A stretch of 64,000 bases of DNA from NCBI RefSeq assembly GCF_001514285.1, contig NZ_KQ949028.1, positions 62,001 to 126,000 of the forward strand, in the 5' to 3' direction. Numbering within the stretch: position 1 is the stretch's first letter; the number at the start of each line of letters is the position of its first letter. Below the pieces are notes generated by a model that saw nothing but the letters and a program-made list of their open reading frames with translations, made no database searches and was not told where the DNA came from. The position numbers and the translations under genes were made by a program. Shown piece by piece: positions 16,562 through 25,119 of this stretch. This stretch comes from Streptomyces sp. DSM 15324 (GTDB lineage: Bacteria > Actinomycetota > Actinomycetes > Streptomycetales > Streptomycetaceae).

Positions 16562-16588
16562 GTCCTGCTCGTGATCGTCTTCTCACCC
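16562..16588 (+). repeat. Second copy of the sodF 3' UTR block
   Basis: Identical over 27 bases to 3103-3129, while the bases on both sides differ. It sits 25 bases after the stop of the sodF fragment and just before its own hairpin. Confidence 0.85.
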
Positions 16589-16610
16589 TTCACGGAGCAG
16601 GCGGTACAAC

Positions 16611-16649
16611 GGAAGGCTCCCGCAGGCCCGATGCCTGCGGGAGCCTTCC
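16611..16649 (+). terminator. Terminator after the sodF fragment
   Basis: GGAAGGCTCCCGCAGGC (16611-16627) pairs perfectly with GCCTGCGGGAGCCTTCC (16633-16649) around a 5-base loop. It corresponds in position to the sodF hairpin at 3151 but its sequence has diverged with compensating changes on both arms, so the structure itself was kept. It also faces the end of the convergent GNAT gene. Confidence 0.82.
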
Positions 16650-16686
16650 TGTTGCTGAGGACGGCTTGAGAGGCTGTTTGTCGGTC

Positions 16687-17135
16687 TCAGATGGTGGTGA
16701 ACCGCAACTCGGGCCGCTCCCAGTTCACCATCAGTGGTGAGGGGGCGACGGCCCCCACCCGCACGGCGCCCAGGCGTCGGTAGAACTCCTCGGCCGGGGG
16801 ATGGGAGACCACCCGCACCTCGGTCAGGCCGGCCGCCCCGGCCTGAGTGATCATGTGCTCGATGAGGAGCCGTCCGACCCCCCTCCCTGAACATCGTCCG
16901 CCACGAAGGCCAGGTCCAACTCCGGTGGGTTCAGCAGCAGGGCGTAGAAGCGCTGGAGCCGTCCGGTCTCATCGACGGCCACGAAGACCTGGTGCCGGGT
17001 GATGTAGTCGGCGGTGACCCGGTAGTCGGGGATGATCGAGGCGTACGGTCCCCGGTAGGCACCGCAGTTCTGGATCAGGCTGGTGAGGCGGTCTGCGTCC
17101 CGCGCGACGGCGCGCTTGATCGTCGTGGACTGCAT
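16687..17135 (-). pseudogene. GNAT acetyltransferase with a frameshift
   Basis: The N-terminal half (start ATG 17135, AGGGAG upstream) reads MQSTTIKRAVARDADRLTSL and continues to LDLAFVADDVQGGG. The acetyl-CoA-binding half (VGRLLIEHMITQAGAAGL, then VVSHPPAEEFYRRLGA) is in a different frame and ends at 16687. The break is in a run of six G's near 16880; one extra G would restore a single ~150-residue GNAT protein with the usual Q/RxxGxG loop. This is either a real inactivating deletion or a sequencing error in a homopolymer. It starts 3 bases after the nikE fragment on the same strand, as if it once followed a nikE gene. Confidence 0.75.
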
Positions 17136-17137
17136 CC

Positions 17138-17347
17138 CTATTGCTCCCTGGCTTTTGCGGCGGTCAGTTTCTCCCAGTGGACGGTGCGGTCGCACCAGCG
17201 GTCCAGGAGCACCTGGTCGTGGCCGACGGCGAGCAGTCCAGCACCGGTGGCGGTGCGATAGTCCTCGACCGCTGCCACCAGGGCGGCGGTGGTGGAGGCG
17301 TCGAGCATCGCGGTCATCTCGTCGCAGATCAGTCCGGAACCCCTCAT
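17138..17347 (-). pseudogene. Inverted C-terminal fragment of a nikE-like ATPase
   Basis: 69 residues starting LICDEMTAMLDASTTAALVA and running through LLAVGHDQVLLDRWCDRT to a natural-looking end KLTAAKAREQ. It corresponds to the last quarter of NikE (Walker B, D-loop, H-loop) but has no Walker A or signature, and its DNA is only about 80% identical to the nikE at 15425. It is therefore a diverged paralogue or the remains of a second nik operon, not a fresh duplication. Its orientation is opposite to the intact operon. Immediately upstream, toward 17445, no nikD/E sequence is recognisable. Confidence 0.8.
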
Positions 17348-17445
17348 CTACCTCACCGTCGCCGTCCCTGCCAGAAGATCGCCGCGACGCCGTTGGGTAA
17401 GACGGCCAAAGTGATCTGTTGCGGGCCCCCGGTTGCAGCAGGGGC

Positions 17446-18855
17446 TCAGGGCCGGGCCGTCGCGACCCCGTGCAGGCGCTCTACACCCTGGTTGAAGCGA
17501 CGCAACAGGAGCAGCGCGGTCGTGGCGAGGCCGGCGAGCAGGCCCAGCCAGATGCCGACCGTCTCCCAGCCGGTGGCGAAGCCGAGAAGCGCGGCGGAAG
17601 GCAGGCCGACGAGCCAGTAGCCGACGAGGGTGACGCGGAAGCCGCCCTTGGTGTCGTCGAGGCCGCGCAGCAGGCCGACGCCGATGTTCTGGGAGCAGTC
17701 GAAGAACTGCATCACCGCGGCGATCAGCAGGAGGTTCGTGGCGAGGTCGGTGGCCGTCCGGCTCTCGCCCTCGAAGAACGGCGCCAGCACCAGGCCCGGG
17801 AGAGCGACGTAGACGACCGCCACGACCGCCATGACCGCGGCGGCGCAGGCCAGGGCCGTCGCCTTCAGTCGCTGGGCGGCCCCGGTGTTGCCGAGGGCGA
17901 GTTCGCGGCTGACGCCGAGGGAGGCGGCGTGGGAGAGGCCGACGGCGATCTGGAAGACGATGTAGACGAGTTGGTTGACGGCGGTGTGCGCGGCCAGCGC
18001 GGCCGTGCCGAAGCTGCCCACCAGCAGGGCGACGACGGAGAAGAAGCCCGCCTCGGAACCGTAGGTGGCGGCGATCGGCGTTCCGAGTGCCGTCAGTCGG
18101 CGCAGGGTGGCCGGGCGGGTCTTCCAGATGCTCAGCGACAGCACCGGCGCCAGCCGTGGATCGCGGCGGGCGGAGAGGTACAGCGCCAGGAACGACAGCC
18201 CGTACACCGAGGTCGTGGCGAGCCCGATGCCCGGCAGGCCCAGCTTCGGCAGGCCCCAGGTTCCATGGATGAAGACCCAGTTGAGCCCCGCGTTGACGGC
18301 GATGGAGGCGATCGTGATGCGCAGTAGGGCCTGCGGGCGGCGCATGCCGACTGTGAACTGGCGTATCGCCTGGAACCACAGGCAGGGCACCAGGCCGGGT
18401 GCCATCGTGTACAGCACCGGCTTCGCCGCGGCGACCACGTCCGCGTCCTGGCCGAGGAACACCACGGCATGCCCGATCAGCACCATCAGCAGCGCGCCCG
18501 CGAGACCCGCGAGGGTGGACAGCAGCAGGCTCGCCCGGACGAGGTCCCGGACCTCCTCGCGAGCGGCCTCCGCCTCGGCGCCCTCGGCCTCTGTGCCCCG
18601 CGTCTCGGCGCGCGCGTCCGCTGCGGCGACCTGGTTGCCGACGGCCGTGACGAGGCCGACGCCCATGGTGCGCAACTGGTTGAAGATCACCATGGCGAGG
18701 CCGCCGGCCGCCAGGGCCTCGGTGCCGAGCAGGCCCATCATGATCGTGTCGGTGGTGGTGAGCGCGACCTGGGCGAGCTGGGTGAGCGCGAGCGGCACGG
18801 CGAGCGTGGCGAGGGCACGGCCGTCGGTGAGGAGGCGGGCGAGGGCGGGCTGCAT
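17446..18855 (-). CDS. MATE-family efflux transporter
   Basis: 469 residues with about twelve hydrophobic helices. The two MATE half-repeats are visible: LTQLAQVALTTTDTIMMGLL near the start, and GTAALAAHTAVNQLVYIVFQ in the second half. A hydrophilic, Ala/Glu-rich loop (about residues 83-103) separates early helices and is longer than usual. MATE proteins export cationic compounds or secondary metabolites using a proton or sodium gradient. It is the last gene of a five-gene minus-strand run and its start touches the stop of the SbnA-like gene, so export of that pathway's product is the simplest reading. The upstream iron boxes imply expression under iron starvation. Confidence 0.87.
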   Translation of the reverse strand: MQPALARLLTDGRALATLAVPLALTQLAQVALTTTDTIMMGLLGTEALAAGGLAMVIFNQLRTMGVGLVTAVGNQVAAADARAETRGTEAEGAEAEAAREEVRDLVRASLLLSTLAGLAGALLMVLIGHAVVFLGQDADVVAAAKPVLYTMAPGLVPCLWFQAIRQFTVGMRRPQALLRITIASIAVNAGLNWVFIHGTWGLPKLGLPGIGLATTSVYGLSFLALYLSARRDPRLAPVLSLSIWKTRPATLRRLTALGTPIAATYGSEAGFFSVVALLVGSFGTAALAAHTAVNQLVYIVFQIAVGLSHAASLGVSRELALGNTGAAQRLKATALACAAAVMAVVAVVYVALPGLVLAPFFEGESRTATDLATNLLLIAAVMQFFDCSQNIGVGLLRGLDDTKGGFRVTLVGYWLVGLPSAALLGFATGWETVGIWLGLLAGLATTALLLLRRFNQGVERLHGVATARP

Positions 18856-19928
18856 CAGTCCTGTTCCTGCGAGGGGTCCGGCGAGGAGTGCGGCGGGGTG
18901 GGGAGTCGGCGGAGTTTGGTCAGCAACTCGTCGACTTCGCGCTCCACCTGGGGGGAGAGGAGAGCACGGGCGGCCATCCAGTCGTCGTCGAAGACGGTGT
19001 CCATGTACTTCTCCCCGCCGTCGTTGATCAACGCGACCATAGTCGTGCCGGGCGGCAGCGCGGAAAGCCGGGCCAGGGCCTCGTACACGACGCCGCCTGC
19101 CGAGCCGCCGAGGAGCAGCCCGGTGCGCCGGGCGACGGCCCGCGCCGTGGCGAAAGCCTCGACGTCGCCGACCTTCACGCCCTCGTCCAGCAGCGAGTAG
19201 TCGACCATCGCCCCGATCGTCGCGCCCTCGGGCGTGCCGGTTCCCGACTGGTGGTAGTCGTGCGCGGGCGGCCCGAACGCGATCGAGCCCTTCGGCTCCA
19301 CGCCGACGATCCGCACCCCGGGTACCGTCTCCCGCAGCGGACCCCCGGTCCCGAACAGTCCGCCGCCTGTGCCCACCGCGCCGATGAGGATGTCGATACG
19401 GCCATCCAGCGCGGCGTGGAGTTCGCGGGCCACCGGGTGATAACCCACTCCGTTCGCCATGTTGTTGTGCTGCTCGGTGAAGTAGGCGTTGTCCAACTCG
19501 GCGGCCATCTTCTCCGCGAACTCCTCGCGGGCGGCGGTGGCCAGTTCCTCGTCCCCGTCGTCGGCGACGTACACCAGCTCCGCGCCGAGTGCCTTCATCG
19601 CGCGCAGCTTGTCGACGGCGGCGTGGTGGTCGACGACGGCGGTGAAGGTGTAGCCGCGCTCGGCGGCCACGACGGCGAGGCCGAGCCCGGTGTTGCCGGA
19701 GGTCGACTCGATGATCCGGCCGCCGGGGCGCAGCAGGCCGCGTTCCTCGGCGTCGACGACCATCTGCCGGGCCATCCGTATCTTGGCGGTGCCGGTCGGG
19801 TTGAACTGCTCCAGCTTCAGCAGCAGCCGGGCGTCGCTCTCCGTACGGGCCAGCTCGAACAGCGGGGTGGCGCCGATGAGTTCGGAGACCTGCCGCACGA
19901 TGGGCGGCCGGTACAGGGGGTCGTCCAT
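18855..19928 (-). CDS. SbnA-like PLP enzyme (cysteine synthase fold)
   Basis: 357 residues, fold-II PLP enzyme. The PLP lysine lies in NPTGTAKIRMA, followed by the STSGNTG substrate loop and the phosphate-binding GAVGTGGGLFGTGG. EFAEKMAAELDNAYFTEQHNN and GVEPKGSIAFGPPAHDY are typical of SbnA/VioB-like proteins rather than housekeeping CysK. SbnA condenses O-phosphoserine with glutamate to ACEGA, which SbnB then oxidatively cleaves to L-2,3-diaminopropionate; an SbnB-like gene is two genes upstream. The ATG at 19928 has GGAGG just upstream. A cysteine or cystathionine synthase role cannot be ruled out from sequence, but the pairing with SbnB makes the diaminopropionate route more likely. Confidence 0.78.
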   Translation of the reverse strand: MDDPLYRPPIVRQVSELIGATPLFELARTESDARLLLKLEQFNPTGTAKIRMARQMVVDAEERGLLRPGGRIIESTSGNTGLGLAVVAAERGYTFTAVVDHHAAVDKLRAMKALGAELVYVADDGDEELATAAREEFAEKMAAELDNAYFTEQHNNMANGVGYHPVARELHAALDGRIDILIGAVGTGGGLFGTGGPLRETVPGVRIVGVEPKGSIAFGPPAHDYHQSGTGTPEGATIGAMVDYSLLDEGVKVGDVEAFATARAVARRTGLLLGGSAGGVVYEALARLSALPPGTTMVALINDGGEKYMDTVFDDDWMAARALLSPQVEREVDELLTKLRRLPTPPHSSPDPSQEQD

Positions 19929-19978
19929 GGAGGCTCCTGTGGTCTTCAGGCGGTCTTTGGTCGGTCGTCGATCGGTCT

Positions 19979-21328
19979 TCAGCGGGGATGGCGGTCGAGG
20001 CGCCAGCGGAAACGGGATCCCGAGAGCTCGACGACGACCTTCGGGGGCAGCGGAAGGTCGTGGAACGGCGACTCGTTGGAGTCCATCTGGTAGCCCGCCG
20101 TGTTCAGGTACACGAGCAGGTCACCGACGGCCGGCCGCACCGGGAAGGGGATCTTGCGCCAGGTCAGCATGTCCGACTCCAGGCAGGTCGCCGCCCCCAC
20201 GCACGCCGGGTACGGCCCCGCGTCGGCGACCGGACGGGCAGTGGCGGGCACGAGCACCGGGTCCGGCAGGAACTCGCTGTCGAACCACTGCTCCGACAGG
20301 CTGAGGCTGCTGCCATCCACGGTCAGGATCGCGTACCCGTCGCGCTCCTTGACGCCCTGCACGCGGAACACCGTGAACCCGGCCTGGTCCAGCAGCGCCC
20401 GGCCCGGTTCGACGAGAAGGGCGACCCCGGCCGCACGCAACAGCTCAGCCAGAGTGGCGACTTGGCCCGTCGGGGTGGCCGCCAGGATCGTACGCAGGGT
20501 GTCGGCGCCCGCGACGGGGGAGTGGTACGGATAGAAACCCCCGAAGGACTTCTCCGCGTGGAAGTGTTCGGGGCGCCGGCTCTCCTCGAACCGCCGCCAG
20601 TCCTCCGCCGCCACGTAGTCCACGGCGAAGCCGCCGCCGACGCTGATCCGGTCGGCGCGCAGTCCGAGAGCCCGGGCGCGCGTGCACAGGGTGACCAACT
20701 CTGCGGCGAGGTCGGTGCGTTGGCGGACGTCGTAGCCGGAGAGATGGAAGCTGAACCCCTCCACGTCGACGGGCCCTTCGACAGCGCATCGCCGCAGGGC
20801 TGCTTCCAGCTCTCCATCGTTTAGACCGAAGCGGCTGTGCGGCTGCTCCGGAGGCAGGCGGCGCAGCAACACCCGTGCCGTACGGCCGAGTTCATCGGCC
20901 AGGGGGATCAGCCGGTCCAGTTCGTCCAGCGCGTCCACGGCGATCAGCGCGCCCTGGAGCACGGCGACCCGCAGCAGCCCGTCCGCCTTGGCCGGACCGG
21001 TCACCACCAGGTCCTCGCCGCGCACCCCGGCCGCCAGGGCCTCGCGCAGCTCCCCATGGCTCGCCACGTCCACGCCCAGGCCGGCCACGGCCGCCCGTTC
21101 GGCGTAGACGGCCGCCTTGTTGGCCTTCTTCGCGTAGTACACACGGCCGTCCACCCCCGTCTCGTCGAACACGTTCCGGAACGCCGTGGCGTTCGCGTCG
21201 AAGCGTTCGGGGAGCAGTAGGTGGTACGGGCCGTCGAGGCCGTGGCTCAGCTCGTCCAGCAAGGGGCCGGCGAGTAGGGCCCGTACCGCGGGTGTCGTGT
21301 GTGAGGGGAGCGCCGTGGTCACCTCCAC
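19979..21328 (-). CDS. Fold-III PLP amino acid decarboxylase-like protein
   Basis: 449 residues, alanine-racemase-fold PLP enzyme of the ornithine/diaminopimelate/arginine decarboxylase class. The PLP lysine is in VYYAKKANKAAV. HSRFGL and the glycine-rich GGGFAVDY follow, and the partner-subunit Cys lies in GAATCLESD near the end. It resembles SbnH and the Y4yA-type enzymes. The substrate is not predictable; candidates are diaminopropionate, ACEGA or ornithine. It overlaps the SbnB-like gene by ten bases at a GTG start (21328), so the two are translationally coupled. A gap of about 50 bases separates it from the SbnA-like gene. Function in a metallophore pathway is inference from the neighbourhood and iron boxes. 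Confidence 0.8.
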   Translation of the reverse strand: MEVTTALPSHTTPAVRALLAGPLLDELSHGLDGPYHLLLPERFDANATAFRNVFDETGVDGRVYYAKKANKAAVYAERAAVAGLGVDVASHGELREALAAGVRGEDLVVTGPAKADGLLRVAVLQGALIAVDALDELDRLIPLADELGRTARVLLRRLPPEQPHSRFGLNDGELEAALRRCAVEGPVDVEGFSFHLSGYDVRQRTDLAAELVTLCTRARALGLRADRISVGGGFAVDYVAAEDWRRFEESRRPEHFHAEKSFGGFYPYHSPVAGADTLRTILAATPTGQVATLAELLRAAGVALLVEPGRALLDQAGFTVFRVQGVKERDGYAILTVDGSSLSLSEQWFDSEFLPDPVLVPATARPVADAGPYPACVGAATCLESDMLTWRKIPFPVRPAVGDLLVYLNTAGYQMDSNESPFHDLPLPPKVVVELSGSRFRWRLDRHPR

Positions 21329-22362
21329 AGCGGTACCGCCGTGCCCAGCCCCTGGGCCAGGGCCAGTTGGGCGAACCGGTGGCCCAGGGCGATGTCGGTG
21401 ACGACCAGCCCGCTGTTGTACGCGAAGATCCGCTGCTCCGGGTCCGTACGGCCCTCGGCGCGGCCCGCGAGGACCTCGGGGAACTCGGCGTCCACGTCAC
21501 GGAGTTGCCCGTCCGCATCGGCCATGTCCACGCCCGTGACGCGCATCTGCGCCGCGCTGGTGGCGATCACCCGGTCGGCCCGGTGCAGCGTCGACGGCCC
21601 GATCCCGTAGCCGATGAGGACGGACAGGGCGGCGGGCCTGAGCCACTCCGCGTCCACGGACGCCGGGGTGTTGGGGCCCGCCGTGGCGAGCACGATGTCC
21701 GCGTCGCCGGCCGCCGCGCGCAGATCGGTCACGATCTCCAGCTCCCGGTCGGGGAAGTACGCGTGCAACTGCTCGCGCACCGCCCGGATGCCGTCCGCAT
21801 GCGTGCCGAAAAGCATCAGCCGCTCCAGGTCCGGCAGCGTGGTCAGCAGGAACGGCAGCGCGAGCCGTCCCTGCGTGCCGGTGCCGATGACCAGGGCGTT
21901 GCGGGCGCCGGGCACGGCCAGTTCGCGGGCCAGCAGCGCCGAGACCGCCGGGGTGCGCAGCGCGCCGACCCGGCCGCAGTCCAGCATCGCGACCGGCAGC
22001 CCGGTCTCGTCGTCGTACAGGGTCAGCGTCGTGTAGTAGTGCTGCTTGTCGCGGTCCTCGTGCAGGCCGTACTTGTACGACGTCTTCACCGCGACCACGC
22101 CCCGCTCGCCGTCGCGGCCGAGCATCGCGTACGCCACCGAGTGGCCGTCCTCCGGCTTGACGGTGAGCTTGCGCGGGTTGTCGGACCTGCCGTCGGCCAG
22201 CGTGCGGTACGCCTGCTCGACGACGGAGACGACGTCGGACAGGGTGATGTCGATGCCGGCCACGTCACTGGTGCTGAGGATCCGCAGGGCAGTGTCGTCG
22301 GACGCCATGGTGCTCCCCGTCTCCGCGATGTCGGTGTCTGTGCCGGTGCCGATGTCGGTCAT
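21319..22362 (-). CDS. SbnB-like ornithine cyclodeaminase-family dehydrogenase
   Basis: 347 residues. The NAD-binding Rossmann motif is VIGTGTQGRLALPFL, preceded by TGLPVAMLDCGRVGALRTPA, the family's conserved substrate/nucleotide region. Family members include ornithine cyclodeaminase, mu-crystallin and SbnB; the last cleaves ACEGA to L-2,3-diaminopropionate and 2-oxoglutarate with NAD. Pairing with an SbnA-like gene in one operon supports SbnB activity. The ATG at 22362 overlaps the oxygenase stop (ATGA) and has GAGG about 7 bases upstream. An internal ATG at 22308 would remove the Thr/Asp/Gly-rich start and is an alternative. Confidence 0.8.
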   Translation of the reverse strand: MTDIGTGTDTDIAETGSTMASDDTALRILSTSDVAGIDITLSDVVSVVEQAYRTLADGRSDNPRKLTVKPEDGHSVAYAMLGRDGERGVVAVKTSYKYGLHEDRDKQHYYTTLTLYDDETGLPVAMLDCGRVGALRTPAVSALLARELAVPGARNALVIGTGTQGRLALPFLLTTLPDLERLMLFGTHADGIRAVREQLHAYFPDRELEIVTDLRAAAGDADIVLATAGPNTPASVDAEWLRPAALSVLIGYGIGPSTLHRADRVIATSAAQMRVTGVDMADADGQLRDVDAEFPEVLAGRAEGRTDPEQRIFAYNSGLVVTDIALGHRFAQLALAQGLGTAVPLWR

Positions 22363-23348
22363 GCGAACGCCTCGACGGCCGCCTGGCCGTAGCCGTGCTC
22401 GAACCGCTCGGCCGGCGGACGGGTACGGCGGCCCGGCACCCGCACGGAGGAACGTTTCAGCCAGCGGTCGGTGCCGTCGTAGCGCGCCTTGAAGGGGACG
22501 CGGCCGTGGACGACGAGGTCGTTGTCGACGACCAGGACGTCTCCCGGCGTCAGGGCCACCGCCACGGAGACCCGGGAGAGCTCGGCCTCCAGCCGGCCGT
22601 AGGCCGCGCGGTGTTCCTCGGGCGCCTCGTCCAGGGGGGTGTAGGCGGGGTCGAAACGCAGGGTCGGCCCGTCCGGCGACTGCCACACCGTCGGCACGGG
22701 CGGCGGGGTGCCGTCGTAGCCCTGTGCCTCGGCGTAGGCGTCGTCGGGCAAGATCGGCAGTACCGGCAGGCTGAGCAACTCCTGGTCCTGCACGTCCAGT
22801 TCGACCCGGCGGATGCTGGCGGCCGTGGTCGCGACGGCGTCCGGGTTGCGCAGACAGCCGAGTACCAGCAGATGGGCGCGGCCGGGGTGGAAAGCGTCCT
22901 CGGTGTGCGGGCTGAGCAGCACACGGCTGCTGGCGCCGGTCTGTTCGGCCTCGTGCCCCGGCGAGGGGACGATGTTGTGCACGAACCGGCCGTCCTGCTG
23001 GCCCTCCCAGGCCAGCGGCGTGCCCATCACCGTGGAGAGCAGGAGCAGGACCACGTCGTGCAGCGCGCCGGCGTTCCCGGCGGTCGACCAGTGGCCGGGG
23101 GTGAGGCCGATCGCCTCGTCGTCGACCGGGAGGCCGCGCAGCACGAACAGTCCGTCGGCGGTGTCGACCGGGCGGCAGGCGTGCCGGATGCCGTCGCTCA
23201 ACTTGGCGGCGGCATCGGGGACTTGGGTGAGCAGTCCGGGGTGGGTGGAGACGCCGTCGAAGACGTCGAGCAGGGCACGGGCCGTGGTGAGCAGTTCGGT
23301 CACGGCCTGGGGGTGGAGCTGACGTACAGGCGTGGCTGCCGTCGGCAT
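22359..23348 (-). CDS. Clavaminate synthase/TauD-like Fe(II), 2-oxoglutarate oxygenase
   Basis: 329 residues. The HxE iron ligands are in SPHTEDAFHP, the distal histidine in VVHGRVPF, and the 2-oxoglutarate-binding arginine probably in WLKRSSVRVPGRR. The layout matches the clavaminate synthase-like branch (VioC, AsnO) that hydroxylates free amino acids such as arginine or asparagine. The ATG at 23348 is chosen because the sequence further upstream reads poorly as protein and holds an iron box; its ribosome site is weak. It is first in the minus-strand operon. Note that an iron enzyme heads an operon apparently induced by iron starvation. Substrate unknown; hydroxylation could create a metal-binding hydroxy group. 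Confidence 0.83.
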   Translation of the reverse strand: MPTAATPVRQLHPQAVTELLTTARALLDVFDGVSTHPGLLTQVPDAAAKLSDGIRHACRPVDTADGLFVLRGLPVDDEAIGLTPGHWSTAGNAGALHDVVLLLLSTVMGTPLAWEGQQDGRFVHNIVPSPGHEAEQTGASSRVLLSPHTEDAFHPGRAHLLVLGCLRNPDAVATTAASIRRVELDVQDQELLSLPVLPILPDDAYAEAQGYDGTPPPVPTVWQSPDGPTLRFDPAYTPLDEAPEEHRAAYGRLEAELSRVSVAVALTPGDVLVVDNDLVVHGRVPFKARYDGTDRWLKRSSVRVPGRRTRPPAERFEHGYGQAAVEAFA

Positions 23349-23449
23349 GGGTGAACCGTCCGTTCCGGTGCGGGTGAGGGGCGGGCGGTGGGCCTCTGTC
23401 GATGGAGAGGCCGCGTTGACCGAACGGAAACATAGCCACACCACAACAA

Positions 23450-23468
23450 GTAGGCAAGGCTTACCTAA
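23450..23468. promoter_or_regulatory. DmdR/IdeR-type iron box, oxygenase side
   Basis: GTAGGCAAGGCTTACCTAA matches the streptomycete iron-box consensus TTAGGTTAGGCTCACCTAA at 15 of 19 positions by my count. It is about 100 bases upstream of the oxygenase start, inside the divergent promoter region. Confidence 0.8.
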
Positions 23469-23514
23469 GTTGATCAGGATCACAGTACGTGCCCTCTTGT
23501 GCGACAGCCGTAAA

Positions 23515-23533
23515 TCAGGATAGGCAAACCTAA
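23515..23533. promoter_or_regulatory. DmdR/IdeR-type iron box, importer side
   Basis: TCAGGATAGGCAAACCTAA, also 15 of 19 to the consensus. It ends 32 bases before the GTG of the ABC importer's binding-protein gene, a position suited to repression by iron-loaded DmdR1. Confidence 0.8.
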
Positions 23534-23565
23534 GCATTCGAGCCACGCGTGAAATCGAGGACAAA

Positions 23566-25119
23566 GTGGACCTGAACAGACGTCAACTCCTGTGGGCCGG
23601 TGGCGCCGTCGGCGCGACCGCTCTGCTGGCCGCCTGCGGCGGCGGCGATGACGCCGAACCGACCGGGTCCGCCACCGGCTCCGCCAAGCCCCGCAAGGGC
23701 GGCACCCTCCGTGTCGGCGCCCTGGGCCGGGCCGGTGCCATCACCCGCGACCCGCACGGCTCCCAGGCCAACGAGAGCGACTACCTGATCATCAGCCTCG
23801 TATACGACACGCTCACCGTGCCTGGTGTGAAGCCGAACACCGAGCCCCGGCTGGCCGCGAGCTGGACTCCTTCCGGGGACCTCAAGACCTGGAAGTTCAA
23901 GATCGCCCGAGGAGCGACGTTCCACGACGGGTCCCCGGTCACCGCCAAGGACGTCGTCTACTCCCTCAAGCGCCTGCGCGCCACCCCCGCCGGCGCCTCC
24001 CGGCTGCCCGGCATCCAGGCGAAGAACATCACGGCCGAGGGCACCGACACCGTCGTCCTGGTCTCCGACTACGCCAACGCCGAACTGCCGCTGCTCACCC
24101 GCCTGACCACCTTCGTCGTCCCCGACGGCACCACCGACAAGGACATCGCGAAGGCGCCCGGCACCGGCCCCTTCAAACTCGACTGGTTCCGCACCGGCAA
24201 CGCCCGCCTGGTCCGCAACGACGACTGGTACGGCGGCGACGTGTACCTCGACGCCATCGAGGTGAAGATCTTCGAGAGTCCGCAGGCCATGGCCAACGCC
24301 CTGCTGGCCGGGCAGATCGACCTCGCCTCCAACGTCGGCGCCGTCGCCGCCCGGACCGCCGAGTCCCGCAAGGACGTCCAGACCGTGCGCCGCCCCAACG
24401 ACATGGCGATGCCGATCGTCATGCGCACCGCCGACGGCCCCTTCGCCGACCCAAAGGTGCGCGAGGCACTGCGCCTCGCCGTCGACCGCGAGGCCATGGT
24501 CAAGCAGGTCCTGTCCGGCTACGGCACCATCGCCAACGACATCCTCGGCACCGGCGACCCCGCCTACGACAAGAGCATCCCGCAGCGCGCCCGCGACCTC
24601 GCCAAGGCCAAGGAGCTGCTGAAGGAAGCGAAGTTCGACACCTCCAAGACCTACGAACTGCTCACCACCGAGGACATAGCCGGCCTCGCCGAGTCGGCCA
24701 CCCTCTTCGCCACCCAGGTCCGCGAGGCCGGCGTCAAGGTGAAGGTCGTCAAGCAGGAGTCGGCCGTCTTCTGGGACAAGACCTGGCTCAAGGGCGACCT
24801 CTACACCACCTACTGGGGCACCAACGACTCCGTGGTCTTCTTCGCCAGCAAGACCATGGTCTCGGACAGCGGCCAGAACGAGGCCGGCTGGAAGTCCACC
24901 GAGTTCGACACGGCCTACCAGAAGGCCATCGGCACTGCCGACGCCGCCCAGCGCGCCCAACTCCTGGGGCAGCTCCAGCAGATCGAGTACGACAGCTCCG
25001 GCTACCTCCTGTGGGGCATGGCCGACGGCATCGACCTCGCCGGGGCCAAGGTGCGCGGCCTGCCGAAGCTGCCCGGGTACGGAAGGGTGCAGCTAGAAGG
25101 CGCATGGTTGGCCAGTTGA
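23566..25119 (+). CDS. ABC importer binding lipoprotein, peptide/nickel/opine family
   Basis: 517 residues, SBP_bac_5 family. The start GTG at 23566 has GAGGAC just upstream. The N-terminus NRRQLLWAGGAVGATALLAA ending in a Cys shows a twin-arginine-like lipoprotein signal. Landmarks include FKIARGATFHDGSPVTAKDV, APGTGPFKLDWF and REALRLAVDREAMVKQVL. Family members bind peptides, nickel complexes or opine metallophores (CntA). An iron box directly upstream and the divergent diaminopropionate-type operon make a metal-chelate ligand more likely than peptides; this is inference. First gene of a four-gene importer operon; its 3' end overlaps the next gene by 16 bases. Confidence 0.85.
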   Translation: MDLNRRQLLWAGGAVGATALLAACGGGDDAEPTGSATGSAKPRKGGTLRVGALGRAGAITRDPHGSQANESDYLIISLVYDTLTVPGVKPNTEPRLAASWTPSGDLKTWKFKIARGATFHDGSPVTAKDVVYSLKRLRATPAGASRLPGIQAKNITAEGTDTVVLVSDYANAELPLLTRLTTFVVPDGTTDKDIAKAPGTGPFKLDWFRTGNARLVRNDDWYGGDVYLDAIEVKIFESPQAMANALLAGQIDLASNVGAVAARTAESRKDVQTVRRPNDMAMPIVMRTADGPFADPKVREALRLAVDREAMVKQVLSGYGTIANDILGTGDPAYDKSIPQRARDLAKAKELLKEAKFDTSKTYELLTTEDIAGLAESATLFATQVREAGVKVKVVKQESAVFWDKTWLKGDLYTTYWGTNDSVVFFASKTMVSDSGQNEAGWKSTEFDTAYQKAIGTADAAQRAQLLGQLQQIEYDSSGYLLWGMADGIDLAGAKVRGLPKLPGYGRVQLEGAWLAS

